This document shows positions 1-7,210 of a stretch of DNA of 16,840 nt, piece by piece; the stretch's first letter is position 1; every line of letters starts with the position of its first letter. Under the pieces are notes generated by a model. That model was given only the letters and a program-made list of their open reading frames with translations. It searched no databases and had not been told where the DNA came from. Position numbers and translations under genes: made by a program. Source of the stretch: Natronohydrobacter sp. (GTDB lineage: Bacteria; Pseudomonadota; Alphaproteobacteria; Rhodobacterales; Rhodobacteraceae); contig SKSL01000264.1 of assembly GCA_007123015.1 (NCBI GenBank), forward strand, positions 1 through 16,840, read 5' to 3'.

Positions 1-1
1 G

Positions 2-1402
2 TCGCGCTTTGTTAATGCAAAGGATGCAAGTGCCACGCGCGACGGGCTGACGAAAGGCACGGTCGATATCTGCATCGGCACCCATGCGCTTTTGGCGAAA
101 TCGGTGAAATTCGCCAATCTCGGACTGCTTGTCATTGACGAAGAACAGCATTTCGGTGTGGGCCACAAGGAGCGCCTGAAAGAGCTGCGCAGCGATATTC
201 ATGTGCTCACCCTCACAGCCACCCCGATCCCGCGCACGCTGCAACTGTCACTCACAGGGGTGCGCGATCTCTCGATCATCCAGACCCCGCCGGTCGACCG
301 GCTGGCGATCCGCACCTATGTCAGCGAATTCGACACTGTGACGCTGCGCGAAGGCTTGCTGCGCGAACATTACCGGGGCGGCCAGTCGTTCTTCGTGGTC
401 CCGCGCATCTCGGACCTGCCCGAGATCGAGGAGTTCCTGAAAACCCATGTGCCGGAACTGAGCTATATCATCGCCAATGGGCAGATGGCGGCAGGTGAGC
501 TGGATGAGCGCATGAATGCGTTTTATGACGGCAAATATGATGTGCTTCTGGCCACCAGCATCGTGGAATCCGGCCTGGACATCCCGCGCGCGAATACGAT
601 GATCGTGCATCGCGCGGATATGTTCGGTCTGGCGCAGCTTTACCAGATCCGGGGCCGCGTGGGCCGATCCAAGACCCGCGCCTATTGCTTCCTGACCACG
701 AAACCGCGCAGCCCGCTGACGCCGCAGGCGCAGCGGCGGCTGAAACTGCTGGCCTCGCTCGACAGTCTTGGCGCGGGGTTCAATCTGGCCAGCCATGACA
801 TGGATCTGCGCGGGGCGGGCAATATTCTGGGCGAGGAACAATCCGGCCATATCAAGGAAGTGGGCTACGAGCTTTACCAGCAGATGCTGGAAGACACGAT
901 CACCAAGCTGCGCTCGGGCGAGATCACCTCGCTGGAGGATCTGGACGGGCAATGGTCACCACAGATCAATCTGGGCGTGCCGGTGCTGATCCCGGAAGAC
1001 TATGTGCCGGATCTGGATGTGCGGCTGGGCCTCTATCGGCGTTTGTCAGGACTGACCAGCAAGGTTGATCTGGAAGGCTTCGCCGCAGAACTGATCGACC
1101 GGTTCGGCAAGCTGCCGCGCGAAGTGAACACGCTGCTGGCAGTGGTGCGGATCAAGGCAGAATGCAAGCGCGCCGGGATTTCCAAGCTCGATGCCGGGCC
1201 GAAAGGCACAACAGTCCAGTTCCATCGCGACAAATTCGCGGCGCCACAAGGTCTGGTGGCCTTCATTCAGGGCGAGAAGGGTCTGGCGAAGATCAAGGAT
1301 AACAAGATCATCGTTCAGCGCGACTGGAAGACCGAAAAAGAGCGCGTGCGCGGTGCATTCGCGATTGCGCGCGATCTGGCGGGGCATGCGGGTGCTGTCT
1401 GA
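2..1402 (+). CDS. mfd: Transcription-repair coupling factor Mfd, C-terminal part (5' end outside window)
   Basis: Mfd is the cytoplasmic superfamily 2 translocase that pushes stalled RNA polymerase off DNA lesions and recruits UvrA for nucleotide excision repair. The frame is open from the first bases of the window, so the gene starts upstream; 466 C-terminal residues are visible, about 40% of a usual ~1150-residue Mfd. Visible motifs in order are the Walker B box DEEQ followed by HFGV (about visible residues 46-52), the TATPIPRT motif III, the SLTGVRDLSII stretch just after it, and the helicase motif VI QIRGRVGRS. The DLRGAGNILGEEQSGH segment and the C-terminal TRCF domain (from about PVLIPEDYVPD onward) complete it. 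It ends convergently with the acidic-protein gene, with a hairpin between them. The frame is intact. Identification is secure; only the N-terminal UvrB-like and RNA-polymerase-interaction domains cannot be judged. Confidence 0.97.
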   Translation, partial: SRFVNAKDASATRDGLTKGTVDICIGTHALLAKSVKFANLGLLVIDEEQHFGVGHKERLKELRSDIHVLTLTATPIPRTLQLSLTGVRDLSIIQTPPVDRLAIRTYVSEFDTVTLREGLLREHYRGGQSFFVVPRISDLPEIEEFLKTHVPELSYIIANGQMAAGELDERMNAFYDGKYDVLLATSIVESGLDIPRANTMIVHRADMFGLAQLYQIRGRVGRSKTRAYCFLTTKPRSPLTPQAQRRLKLLASLDSLGAGFNLASHDMDLRGAGNILGEEQSGHIKEVGYELYQQMLEDTITKLRSGEITSLEDLDGQWSPQINLGVPVLIPEDYVPDLDVRLGLYRRLSGLTSKVDLEGFAAELIDRFGKLPREVNTLLAVVRIKAECKRAGISKLDAGPKGTTVQFHRDKFAAPQGLVAFIQGEKGLAKIKDNKIIVQRDWKTEKERVRGAFAIARDLAGHAGAV

Positions 1403-1418
1403 GTTTCCGGTGAAACAA

Positions 1419-1442
1419 ACGGCCGGGACATTGCCCGGCCGT
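1419..1442. terminator. Bidirectional hairpin terminator between convergent genes
   Basis: A perfect 9-bp inverted repeat (ACGGCCGGG / CCCGGCCGT) encloses a 6-base loop, 17 bases after the mfd stop and 27 bases beyond the stop of the convergent acidic-protein gene. Read on the minus strand the stem is followed by a T-rich tract (TTGTTTC), so it fits an intrinsic terminator best for the minus-strand gene. On the plus strand no T-run follows, so mfd termination there would be weaker. Confidence 0.75.
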
Positions 1443-1468
1443 CCAGTGCTTGCCTGATCAGGCTCAGG

Positions 1469-2323
1469 TCACAGAAGTTCTACCTCATCCTCTTCAGGTG
1501 CATCTTCCACAGCCGCATCCTCATCCCCGACAAAGGCGATCATCAGATCTTCCACCTCGAAAGACTGGATCACCTCGTCATAGGCGGCAAGCAGCGCGTC
1601 TGCATCCTCGAACGGGCCTTCAAGGCGGAACACCTCTTCCAGATCGTCACCTTGATAGAAGATGACGGCATTGAAGAACGGAATGTCATTGGGTGAAGTG
1701 CTGTCCATCAAGGCGACGTAATCGGCAAAAGTGCCCTCCGCGTCTTCGGGCAGATCGTCGTCGGTGAAGGCGAAACCACCAAGGATGTCCGCCTCCGGGT
1801 CATAGACGAAAAACACCTTGGAATAGGTGGCATCTTCCTGATCGCCGTTGTCATCATCCCCGTTATCGTCGTCGCCGTTGTCATCATCTCCGTTATCGTT
1901 GTCGATCTCGGGATTGCCTGAAACAGCTTTGATCGACCCGCCGCCATTGACCGATGTCGCGCGGATTCCAATGAAATCCACGTCATCAATGCTGGCCACG
2001 TTCAGGTCCACAGTCAATGACTCGCCTTCCTGAAGGAAAGTTTCCTTATCCGTGCCTTCGCGTCCCAGCCCCGGACGGCTAAGGGCAATGGCATCATCCC
2101 ATTGCACTCGTTCTCCTTCGAACAACGAGCCGCCGCCATTCATGTTAAGGGGGCCGCTCAACCCGGCACTTGGTCCGGAGAAGTCGTCATCGCCAGTGTA
2201 GATCGCATTGACGTCCATCGACCCTTCAAGCATTGCGATTTCGGCCCTGACCTGTCCGTCTTGCTCGAAGACCGTGACAGTATAGGACAGCCCGTTTTCC
2301 GCAAAAGTGAAGATGCGTGACAT
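1469..2323 (-). CDS. Acidic protein of unknown function with an Asn-Gly-Asp repeat linker
   Basis: I do not recognise a named family. From the chosen start the protein is 284 residues. An N-terminal ~140-residue part is rich in Gly, Asp and predicted beta structure, with two NGGGS motifs near residues 62 and 127. A low-complexity linker of (D/N)-D-D-N-G repeats spans about residues 141-162. A C-terminal ~120-residue part ends in a run of acidic residues. Asp and Glu dominate throughout and basic residues are few, so the protein must be strongly anionic. There is no signal peptide or membrane segment, so a cytoplasmic location is assumed. The ATG at 2323 is preferred over a GTG eight codons upstream because GGGGG lies about 8 bases before it and the product then begins MSRIFTF. 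The linker could bind cations, separate two domains, or reflect adaptation to a salty habitat; none of these is shown by the sequence. Confidence 0.8.
   Translation of the reverse strand: MSRIFTFAENGLSYTVTVFEQDGQVRAEIAMLEGSMDVNAIYTGDDDFSGPSAGLSGPLNMNGGGSLFEGERVQWDDAIALSRPGLGREGTDKETFLQEGESLTVDLNVASIDDVDFIGIRATSVNGGGSIKAVSGNPEIDNDNGDDDNGDDDNGDDDNGDQEDATYSKVFFVYDPEADILGGFAFTDDDLPEDAEGTFADYVALMDSTSPNDIPFFNAVIFYQGDDLEEVFRLEGPFEDADALLAAYDEVIQSFEVEDLMIAFVGDEDAAVEDAPEEDEVELL
1844..1903 (-). repeat. Four tandem 15-bp units coding for the acidic linker
   Basis: Inside the acidic-protein gene, four in-frame 15-base units follow one another. On the plus strand units 1 and 3 are identical (GCCGTTGTCATCATC) and units 2 and 4 (CCCGTTATCGTCGTC and TCCGTTATCGTTGTC) differ at two positions. 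This gives a 30-base higher-order period. Each unit encodes Asp-Asp-Asp/Asn-Asn-Gly, so gain or loss of units leaves the reading frame intact and only changes linker length. Confidence 0.85.
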
Positions 2324-2660
2324 GATGTAATCCCCCTTCTGTGACACCCTGATCTTTTAACACGATCTCAGCGGGCAGAAGCAGCGCTCTGGACGTGGTA
2401 AAAACACTTGTAACCTTCAAGCCGGAATACACGAGTTGCGCAGGAAAGCAAACTTTGGAAACTCTGCGTCTTGCAGTTTGGAGGGCGATTTTTTCCGGAA
2501 CCCTGGCCGCTTCCTGTTCAGGCCGCAACAAAGCTTTGGACCCCCACGAATTGTTTACATTTCCCGGAAATCGTAGCGCCGGGCCTGAGCGTTCTCGACG
2601 CAACGCATCCCAGCCGGTACATAGTGGTAAGACGCGCCGACACATCCCTTGGCTCTGCAC
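2324..2660. other. 337-base intergenic region between the acidic-protein gene and oxyR
   Basis: This region between divergently transcribed genes must hold both promoters. It is less GC-rich than its surroundings, and I see no convincing protein gene in it. Two related short palindromes stand out: TTCCGGAA at 2493-2500 and ATTTCCCGGAAAT (perfect 6+1+6) at 2559-2571, the latter about 90 bases before the oxyR start. No -35/-10 pair is good enough to call for either gene. An unannotated small RNA cannot be excluded. Confidence 0.6.
2559..2571. promoter_or_regulatory. 13-base perfect palindrome upstream of oxyR, possible operator
   Basis: ATTTCC-C-GGAAAT is perfectly symmetrical around one central base, and a shorter relative, TTCCGGAA, lies 66 bases upstream. 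The position before a regulator gene fits a protein-binding site. It does not resemble the known ATAG-spaced OxyR recognition pattern, so the binding protein is unknown and the call is tentative. Confidence 0.3.
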
Positions 2661-3611
2661 ATGAAGATCACGCTCAAGCAATTGCAATATTTCCGCGCCC
2701 TTGCCGAGGCGCGCAATTTCGGACGTGCAGCAGAGATCGCCAATGTGACCCAGCCTGCCTTGTCCATGCAGATCAAGGAACTGGAAGCCATACTTGGTGT
2801 CCAGCTGGTCGAACGGCTGCCACGCGATGTGCGGCTGACCCGCGAAGGGCGCGCGGTGCTGGAACGGGCCGAACGTGTGCTGACCGAGGCGATGGAGCTT
2901 GAAGCCAGTGCGCGGCGCGCGACCTTGGGGGCAGCGCTTAATGTCGGCATGATCCCCACAGTCGCGCCGTATCTGCTGGCCGGTACGCTGGCGCGGCTGC
3001 GCGCCGCCGATATCACTCGCGATCTGCGCCTGCGAGAGGCGCAGACAGCGGATCTGCTGAGCGCCTTGCGCGATGGGCGGCTGGATGCGGTCGTGCTGGC
3101 CGACCCGCCAAACAGCCCGGATCTTGAAGCCGCTGCGTTGTTTGAAGATCGTTTCCTGCTCGCTGGCACCGAGGCGCGGTTGCAAGCGCTTGACGGCGGG
3201 CCAGAGGCGCTGCGGCCAATGGCGCTCAGGCCCGAACATCTGTTGCTGCTGGATGAAGGGCATTGCCTGGCCGATCAGGCGCTGGAATTCTGCCGCCTTG
3301 ACCGACGGCAGACCCGGCTGGATCTGGGGGCCTCGTCGCTGGGAACGCTTTGTGGGTTGGTGGCAGAAGGGTTCGGCCTGACCTTTTTGCCGGAAATCGC
3401 GCTCGCGTCGGAAACCGCCGCCAGCCCCGCGCTGAGCCTGCGCCGCTTCAAGGTCCCGGAACCTGCGCGCAGGATTGCGCTGGTGCGCCGCAAGGGCAGT
3501 GCCGGGGGCGCGTGGTTCGAGGATCTGCAGGCGCATCTTTGTGCGGCGGGGGCAGAATTGCTGGCAGGCGCACAGCAGATTGCGCAGCGTGGTGACAGCG
3601 CGCGCGGCTGA
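2661..3611 (+). CDS. oxyR: Hydrogen-peroxide-sensing LysR-family regulator OxyR
   Basis: OxyR is a cytoplasmic DNA-binding tetramer. Peroxide oxidises a cysteine to form an intramolecular disulfide, switching on antioxidant genes. The product is 316 residues. An N-terminal winged helix-turn-helix (KQLQYFRALAEARNFGRAAEIANVTQPALS, about residues 3-36, here in two pieces: KQLQYFRALAEARN and FGRAAEIANVTQPALS) is followed by a linker helix and a LysR substrate-binding domain from about residue 90. The diagnostic motif EGHCLADQALEFC carries Cys202 and Cys211, nine residues apart as in the E. coli Cys199/Cys208 pair, so the redox switch appears intact. The ATG at 2661 is chosen because MKITLKQLQYF matches the usual OxyR start; no clear Shine-Dalgarno precedes it, and a TTG four codons upstream is a less likely alternative. 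No katG or other peroxide gene is adjacent here. Naming as OxyR rather than a generic LysR rests on the cysteine motif. Confidence 0.93.
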   Translation: MKITLKQLQYFRALAEARNFGRAAEIANVTQPALSMQIKELEAILGVQLVERLPRDVRLTREGRAVLERAERVLTEAMELEASARRATLGAALNVGMIPTVAPYLLAGTLARLRAADITRDLRLREAQTADLLSALRDGRLDAVVLADPPNSPDLEAAALFEDRFLLAGTEARLQALDGGPEALRPMALRPEHLLLLDEGHCLADQALEFCRLDRRQTRLDLGASSLGTLCGLVAEGFGLTFLPEIALASETAASPALSLRRFKVPEPARRIALVRRKGSAGGAWFEDLQAHLCAAGAELLAGAQQIAQRGDSARG

Positions 3612-3674
3612 TCGCAGTGTGCAACCGAAGTGCGTGCCATGATCGAGATGCATGGCTGACTTGCGCTGCGTTAG

Positions 3675-3703
3675 TTGTTTTCTGAATGCGTTAAGGCTAT
3701 CTA
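3675..3703 (+). promoter_or_regulatory. Possible lipA promoter
   Basis: TTGTTT (3675-3680) and TATCTA (3698-3703) are separated by 17 bases and lie about 30 bases before the lipA start, in the AT-richer end of the 120-base oxyR-lipA gap. Each box matches the sigma-70 consensus at only about half its positions, so this is a weak prediction. Confidence 0.3.
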
Positions 3704-3731
3704 ACCAGTCATATTTGGAGGAGACTGAGCC

Positions 3732-4676
3732 TTGCGCGATCTGAAACTGCCCGACCAGCGTCACCCTGAAAAAGCGCGCAAGCCTGTTCAGACCCAGCCC
3801 AAGAAACCTGGCTGGATCCGTGTCAAGGCACCTGGCGGGGCAGGCTATGCCGAAACCCACAAGATCATGCGCGAGCATAAGCTGACAACTGTCTGCGAAG
3901 AAGCGGGCTGCCCGAATGTCGGCGAATGCTGGTCCCAGGGCCATGCGACCATGATGATCATGGGTGAGATTTGCACGCGCGGTTGTACCTTCTGCAATGT
4001 GGCGACAGGACGGCCCGACACGCTGGACGCGTTCGAGCCTGGCCGTGTGGCCGATGCTGTGGCAAAACTGGGGCTGAAGCATGTGGTGATCACGTCGGTT
4101 GACCGCGATGATCTGGACGATGGCGGGGCCGAGCATTTCGCCCAGACCATCCGCGCTGTCCGCCATCGCGCGCCCGACACCACGATCGAGATCCTGACGC
4201 CGGATTTCCTGAAATGCGCGCCATCAGCGCTGGAAACTGTCGTGGCAGCGCGCCCGGATGTGTTCAACCACAATCTGGAAACTGTCCCGGGCCTTTACCC
4301 CGAAGTGCGTCCCGGTGCGCGCTATTTCCACAGTTTGCGCCTGTTGCAGCGGGTGAAGGAACTGGATCCGTCCATGTTCACCAAATCCGGCATCATGGTG
4401 GGGCTGGGCGAGGATCGGCAGAGTGTGTTGCAGGTGATGGATGACATGCGTGCAGCGGATGTGGATTTCATCACCATCGGCCAGTACCTGCAGCCCACAC
4501 CACGCCATCACCGTGTGGACCGCTTTGTGACGCCGGAAGAGTTCAAGGGCTACGAGACAGCCGCTTTTGGCAAGGGGTTCCTGATGGTTTCGGCCACGCC
4601 CCTGACGCGGTCAAGCTATCATGCCGGCGAGGATTTCGCGCGCCTGCGGGCCGCGCGGCAGGCCGCGCTTGCTTGA
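3732..4676 (+). CDS. lipA: Lipoyl synthase (radical SAM)
   Basis: LipA inserts two sulfur atoms into octanoyl groups on the E2 and H proteins of 2-oxoacid dehydrogenase and glycine-cleavage complexes, using S-adenosylmethionine and two [4Fe-4S] clusters. The 314-residue product has both cysteine triplets: Cys55, Cys60 and Cys66 (auxiliary cluster) and Cys81, Cys85 and Cys88 in CTRGCTFC (radical-SAM cluster). The C-terminal RSSY motif (293-296), whose serine ligates the auxiliary cluster, is also present, along with ATGRP and the GIMVGLGE segment. It starts with TTG at 3732, placed by a strong GGAGGAG at 3717-3723 eight bases upstream and by the MRDLKLPDQRHPEKA start typical of relatives. It stands alone between oxyR and rpe, with its own presumed promoter. 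All key residues are present. Confidence 0.97.
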   Translation: MRDLKLPDQRHPEKARKPVQTQPKKPGWIRVKAPGGAGYAETHKIMREHKLTTVCEEAGCPNVGECWSQGHATMMIMGEICTRGCTFCNVATGRPDTLDAFEPGRVADAVAKLGLKHVVITSVDRDDLDDGGAEHFAQTIRAVRHRAPDTTIEILTPDFLKCAPSALETVVAARPDVFNHNLETVPGLYPEVRPGARYFHSLRLLQRVKELDPSMFTKSGIMVGLGEDRQSVLQVMDDMRAADVDFITIGQYLQPTPRHHRVDRFVTPEEFKGYETAAFGKGFLMVSATPLTRSSYHAGEDFARLRAARQAALA

Positions 4677-4708
4677 TCTGCGCGCGGCGCATGGGGACAG
4701 GGCGGGTG

Positions 4709-4739
4709 CCTCCGGCGGGAGTATTTTCAGCAAGAAAAT
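4709..4739 (+). terminator. Short hairpins with T-rich tail after lipA; family-type intergenic motif
   Basis: In the 133-base lipA-rpe gap, CTCC-GGCG-GGAG can form a 4-bp stem followed by TATTTT, resembling a short intrinsic terminator for lipA. Immediately after, ATTTTC-AGCAA-GAAAAT (4723-4739) forms a second perfect 6-bp stem. Motifs of the form CCTCCGGCGGGAGTATTT recur in intergenic regions of Rhodobacteraceae, as I recall; a related stretch lies on the minus strand near 13996-14026. Confidence 0.5.
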
Positions 4740-4809
4740 GCAGGCGGGGCGTGCAATATGTCTGCCCTGGCGTTAGGAGGGCAACAAAGCTGAGTCTGGA
4801 GCCCAAGCC

Positions 4810-5508
4810 ATGAGTTTTTCCCGGTCCATCAAGATTGCGCCCTCGATCCTGGCAGCGGATTTCGCGAATTTCGGGGCAGAATGCCGCGCTATTGAAGATC
4901 AGGGCGCGGATTGGGTTCATGTCGATGTGATGGACGGGCATTTCGTCCCGAACATCACGTTCGGACCTGCGACCTGCGCGGCGATCCGGCCGCATATTCG
5001 GGGCGTGATGGATGTGCATCTGATGATCGCGCCAGTTGACCCGTATGTCGAGGGCTTTGCGAAAGCAGGCGCGGATATCATCACTGCGCATATGGAAGCC
5101 GGGCCGCATATCCACCGCACATTGCAGGCGATCCGTGTGACAGGGGCGAAGGCCGGGCTGGCGCTCAATCCGGGGACGGGTCTTGACGGTGTCGAAAACC
5201 TGCTTGATCTGCTTGATCTGGTTTGCGTGATGACAGTCAATCCCGGCTTTGGCGGGCAAGCTTTCATTGACATGAGTGACAAGGTCCACCGATTGCGCGC
5301 GCTGATCGGGGACCGGCCGATCCATATCGAGATCGATGGCGGGATCACGCCGGATACTGCCCCGATCATGGCGCGGGCGGGGGCAGATGTGCTGGTGGCG
5401 GGATCCGCGGTTTTCAAAGGTGGCTCTGCGGCAGAGCCGGCAGCCTATGGGGCCAATATCCGGAACATCCGGGCTGCAGCCGAGGCCGCGCTAGGGGTGG
5501 TCGTGTGA
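4810..5508 (+). CDS. rpe: Ribulose-phosphate 3-epimerase
   Basis: Rpe interconverts ribulose 5-phosphate and xylulose 5-phosphate in the pentose phosphate pathway and, in CO2-fixing relatives, in the Calvin cycle. The 232-residue product is the normal length of this TIM-barrel family. Visible are SILAADFA near the N-terminus, the VHVDVMDGHFVPN block with His37 and Asp39, VHLM with His70, the loop MTVNPGFGGQ (141-150), and IDGGI with Asp176. These supply the metal ligands and the catalytic aspartate pair. The phosphate-binding VAGSAVF segment is also present. The ATG at 4810 has GGAG at 4798-4801. The stop overlaps the start of gph by four bases (GTGA), indicating translational coupling. Neither the sequence nor the neighbours show whether this organism fixes CO2. 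Confidence 0.96.
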   Translation: MSFSRSIKIAPSILAADFANFGAECRAIEDQGADWVHVDVMDGHFVPNITFGPATCAAIRPHIRGVMDVHLMIAPVDPYVEGFAKAGADIITAHMEAGPHIHRTLQAIRVTGAKAGLALNPGTGLDGVENLLDLLDLVCVMTVNPGFGGQAFIDMSDKVHRLRALIGDRPIHIEIDGGITPDTAPIMARAGADVLVAGSAVFKGGSAAEPAAYGANIRNIRAAAEAALGVVV

Positions 5509-6158
5509 TCCGGGCGGTTATCTTCGATCTTGACGGGACCCTGATCGACAGCGCCCCGGATATCTGGCGCGCGGCCAATCAAGTGCTGGAGGGCGAGGGG
5601 CTGCCACATGTCACATTCGAGCAGTCGCGCAGCTTCATCGGGCGCGGGGCAAAGGTGTTTGTAGAGCGGATGGAACTGGCGGTCATGGGCGCGAATGATC
5701 CCGCGCGCACAGCGCATCTGTTCCAGCGCTTCCTGCATTTCTACGAGCGCGCGCATGAAGGAACGCGGGTCTATCCGCATGTGCCAGAAGCTCTGCAGGC
5801 GTTGCGAGGGCAGGGGCTGCGGCTGGGTCTGTGCACCAACAAACCCTTGCGCCCGACGCAGGCCGTTCTTGCGCACCTGGGCTGGGACAGGCTGTTCGAG
5901 ATCGTGATCGGCGGCGATTCTCTGGCGGTGGCAAAGCCTGATCCCGCGCCGCTTCTGGCCGTGCTTAAGGGGCTGGAGGCGGGCCTGCCCGAGATTGCCT
6001 ATATCGGTGACAGCGAAACGGATGCCGAGACTGCAGAGCGCGCGGGCGCGCGGTTCGGGCTTTACACAGAAGGCTACCGTAAAGCGCCAGCAGAGGCGCT
6101 TTATCATCAGTTCCGCTTCAGTGATTACCGCGATTTGCCGGATCTGGTGCATGGCTGA
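5505..6158 (+). CDS. gph: Phosphoglycolate phosphatase (HAD superfamily)
   Basis: Gph dephosphorylates 2-phosphoglycolate, arising from RuBisCO oxygenation or from repair of 3'-phosphoglycolate DNA ends. The 217-residue cytoplasmic protein shows all HAD motifs. FDLDGT carries nucleophile Asp8 and acid/base Asp10. Motif II threonine is in CTNK (Thr111), motif III lysine is in KPDP (Lys144), and motif IV is GDSETD with Asp169 and Asp173. A helical cap domain lies between about residues 15 and 85. Translation begins at a GTG inside the end of rpe, and the stop overlaps the next gene by 8 bases, so rpe, gph and the transporter gene should be co-translated. The rpe-gph pairing is common in proteobacteria and supports this name over other HAD phosphatases, whose substrate cannot be told from motifs alone. 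Confidence 0.88.
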   Translation: MIRAVIFDLDGTLIDSAPDIWRAANQVLEGEGLPHVTFEQSRSFIGRGAKVFVERMELAVMGANDPARTAHLFQRFLHFYERAHEGTRVYPHVPEALQALRGQGLRLGLCTNKPLRPTQAVLAHLGWDRLFEIVIGGDSLAVAKPDPAPLLAVLKGLEAGLPEIAYIGDSETDAETAERAGARFGLYTEGYRKAPAEALYHQFRFSDYRDLPDLVHG

Positions 6159-7137
6159 GCGCCGCCGTCCCATGCCGCCCCCTTTGCCGACACCGAAGCC
6201 GGGGCTGTGGCGGCGCACACCACCAGCGATCTTTCCGCCCATCATGGGGCTGTTCGGGCTGGGTCTTGCCTGGCGGGAAGCGGCCCCGGCCTACGGCCTT
6301 CCGCTTGCCATCAGTGATCTGATCCTGGGCGCTGTGGCGCTGCTGTTCGCGTTCGCGCTGGTCGCATGGCTGGCCAAGCCCCTGCGTCGCCCTGCCGTGC
6401 TGCTTGAGGAGCTGCGCGTGCTGCCGGGGCGCGCAGGGCTGGCTGCGGCCTCGCTAAGCTTGATGCTGCTCGCAGCCGCACTTGTGCCCTTCAGCCCGGC
6501 CTTGGCGCGGGCCTTGGGTATTCTGGCTTTTGTCGTCCAGTTCGGCCTGGTCGCGGCCATGATCCATGTGATGCGCGCAGGCCCGCCCGAGGGGCGCGCG
6601 GTCACGCCGGTCTTCCATCTGAGCTTTGTCGGCTTCATTCTGGGCGGGCTGGTGGCCAATGGGCTTGGCGCGCAGGATCTTGCGCGCTGGATTCTTTGGG
6701 CGATGCTGATCCCGGCAGCTGTGACTTGGGGGATCAGTGCGCGTCAATTGACCCAAGGATTGCCCCCGGCGCCGCTGCGCCCGCTTCTGGCCATTCATCT
6801 GGCCCCGGCCTGTCTGTTCACGATTGTTGCCCATGGTGCAGGGATGTCGGCTGCAGCGCATGCCTTCATGGCGCTGTCCGTCGCTCTGGCGGTCGCGCTG
6901 CTGGCTTCGGCGCGCTGGCTGGTCGCAGGTGGCTTCTCGGCGCTCTGGGGGGCGTTTACCTTTCCGCTGGCAGCGTTCAGCACTGCTTTGATCGTGATCT
7001 CGCAGGGCGTGATCGGCGCGCTTGGCGGTGCTGTTTTGCTCGCCGCAACTGTGATCATCCCGGTCATCGCCTTTCGCATCCTCAAGCTCTGGGCCGGTGG
7101 GGTGCTGGCGATCAAGACCAACGCAGCCGAGGCGTGA
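6151..7137 (+). CDS. SLAC1/TehA-type (TDT family) integral membrane transporter
   Basis: The 328-residue product is a polytopic inner-membrane protein with about ten hydrophobic segments. A proline- and arginine-rich cytoplasmic N-terminus (residues 1-25) leads into PPIMGLFGLGLAW, the opening helix typical of the TehA/SLAC1 anion channel and C4-dicarboxylate/tellurite TDT family. FHLSFVGFILGG in the middle and LRPLLAIHLAPACLF further on also fit the family. Family members conduct small anions or export dicarboxylates or sulfite; the substrate here cannot be told. The ATG at 6151 overlaps the gph stop by 8 bases, and the open frame extending further upstream is only a shadow of gph. It is the third member of the coupled rpe-gph set, with guaB 73 bases downstream. 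There is no sign of disruption. Confidence 0.8.
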   Translation: MAERRRPMPPPLPTPKPGLWRRTPPAIFPPIMGLFGLGLAWREAAPAYGLPLAISDLILGAVALLFAFALVAWLAKPLRRPAVLLEELRVLPGRAGLAAASLSLMLLAAALVPFSPALARALGILAFVVQFGLVAAMIHVMRAGPPEGRAVTPVFHLSFVGFILGGLVANGLGAQDLARWILWAMLIPAAVTWGISARQLTQGLPPAPLRPLLAIHLAPACLFTIVAHGAGMSAAAHAFMALSVALAVALLASARWLVAGGFSALWGAFTFPLAAFSTALIVISQGVIGALGGAVLLAATVIIPVIAFRILKLWAGGVLAIKTNAAEA

Positions 7138-7210
7138 CGGGGCTTTTCTTTTCGGACTGGACGTGAAAAGGGACAGGGCCAAGCGATCCACCCCAGACAG
7201 GAGCAAGCCC

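Noticed and set aside
2395..2664. Possible small protein (89 codons) in the gap before oxyR
   Set aside because: No Shine-Dalgarno, no hydrophobic or conserved-looking pattern, and it runs into the oxyR start; better explained as non-coding control region.
3634..3655. GCCATG...CATGGC inverted repeat after oxyR as a terminator
   Set aside because: Stem of only 6 bp with a 9-base loop and no T-run; too weak to call.
2226..4166. Long minus-strand open frame (646 codons) opposite oxyR and the start of lipA
   Set aside because: It runs antisense through two clearly real genes and the intergenic region, its product is a Gln/Arg/His-rich mix typical of a shadow frame in GC-rich DNA, and it has no recognisable motif.
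7148..7170. CTTTTC/GAAAAG inverted repeat before guaB as a purine riboswitch or operator
   Set aside because: Only a 6-bp stem of low complexity with an 11-base loop; no purine-riboswitch core or PurR-like box is visible.
7097..7210. N-terminal extension of GuaB reaching into the transporter gene
   Set aside because: GuaB proteins start at MQIREALTF; an AGGAG precedes that ATG and the extension reads as an out-of-frame overlap.
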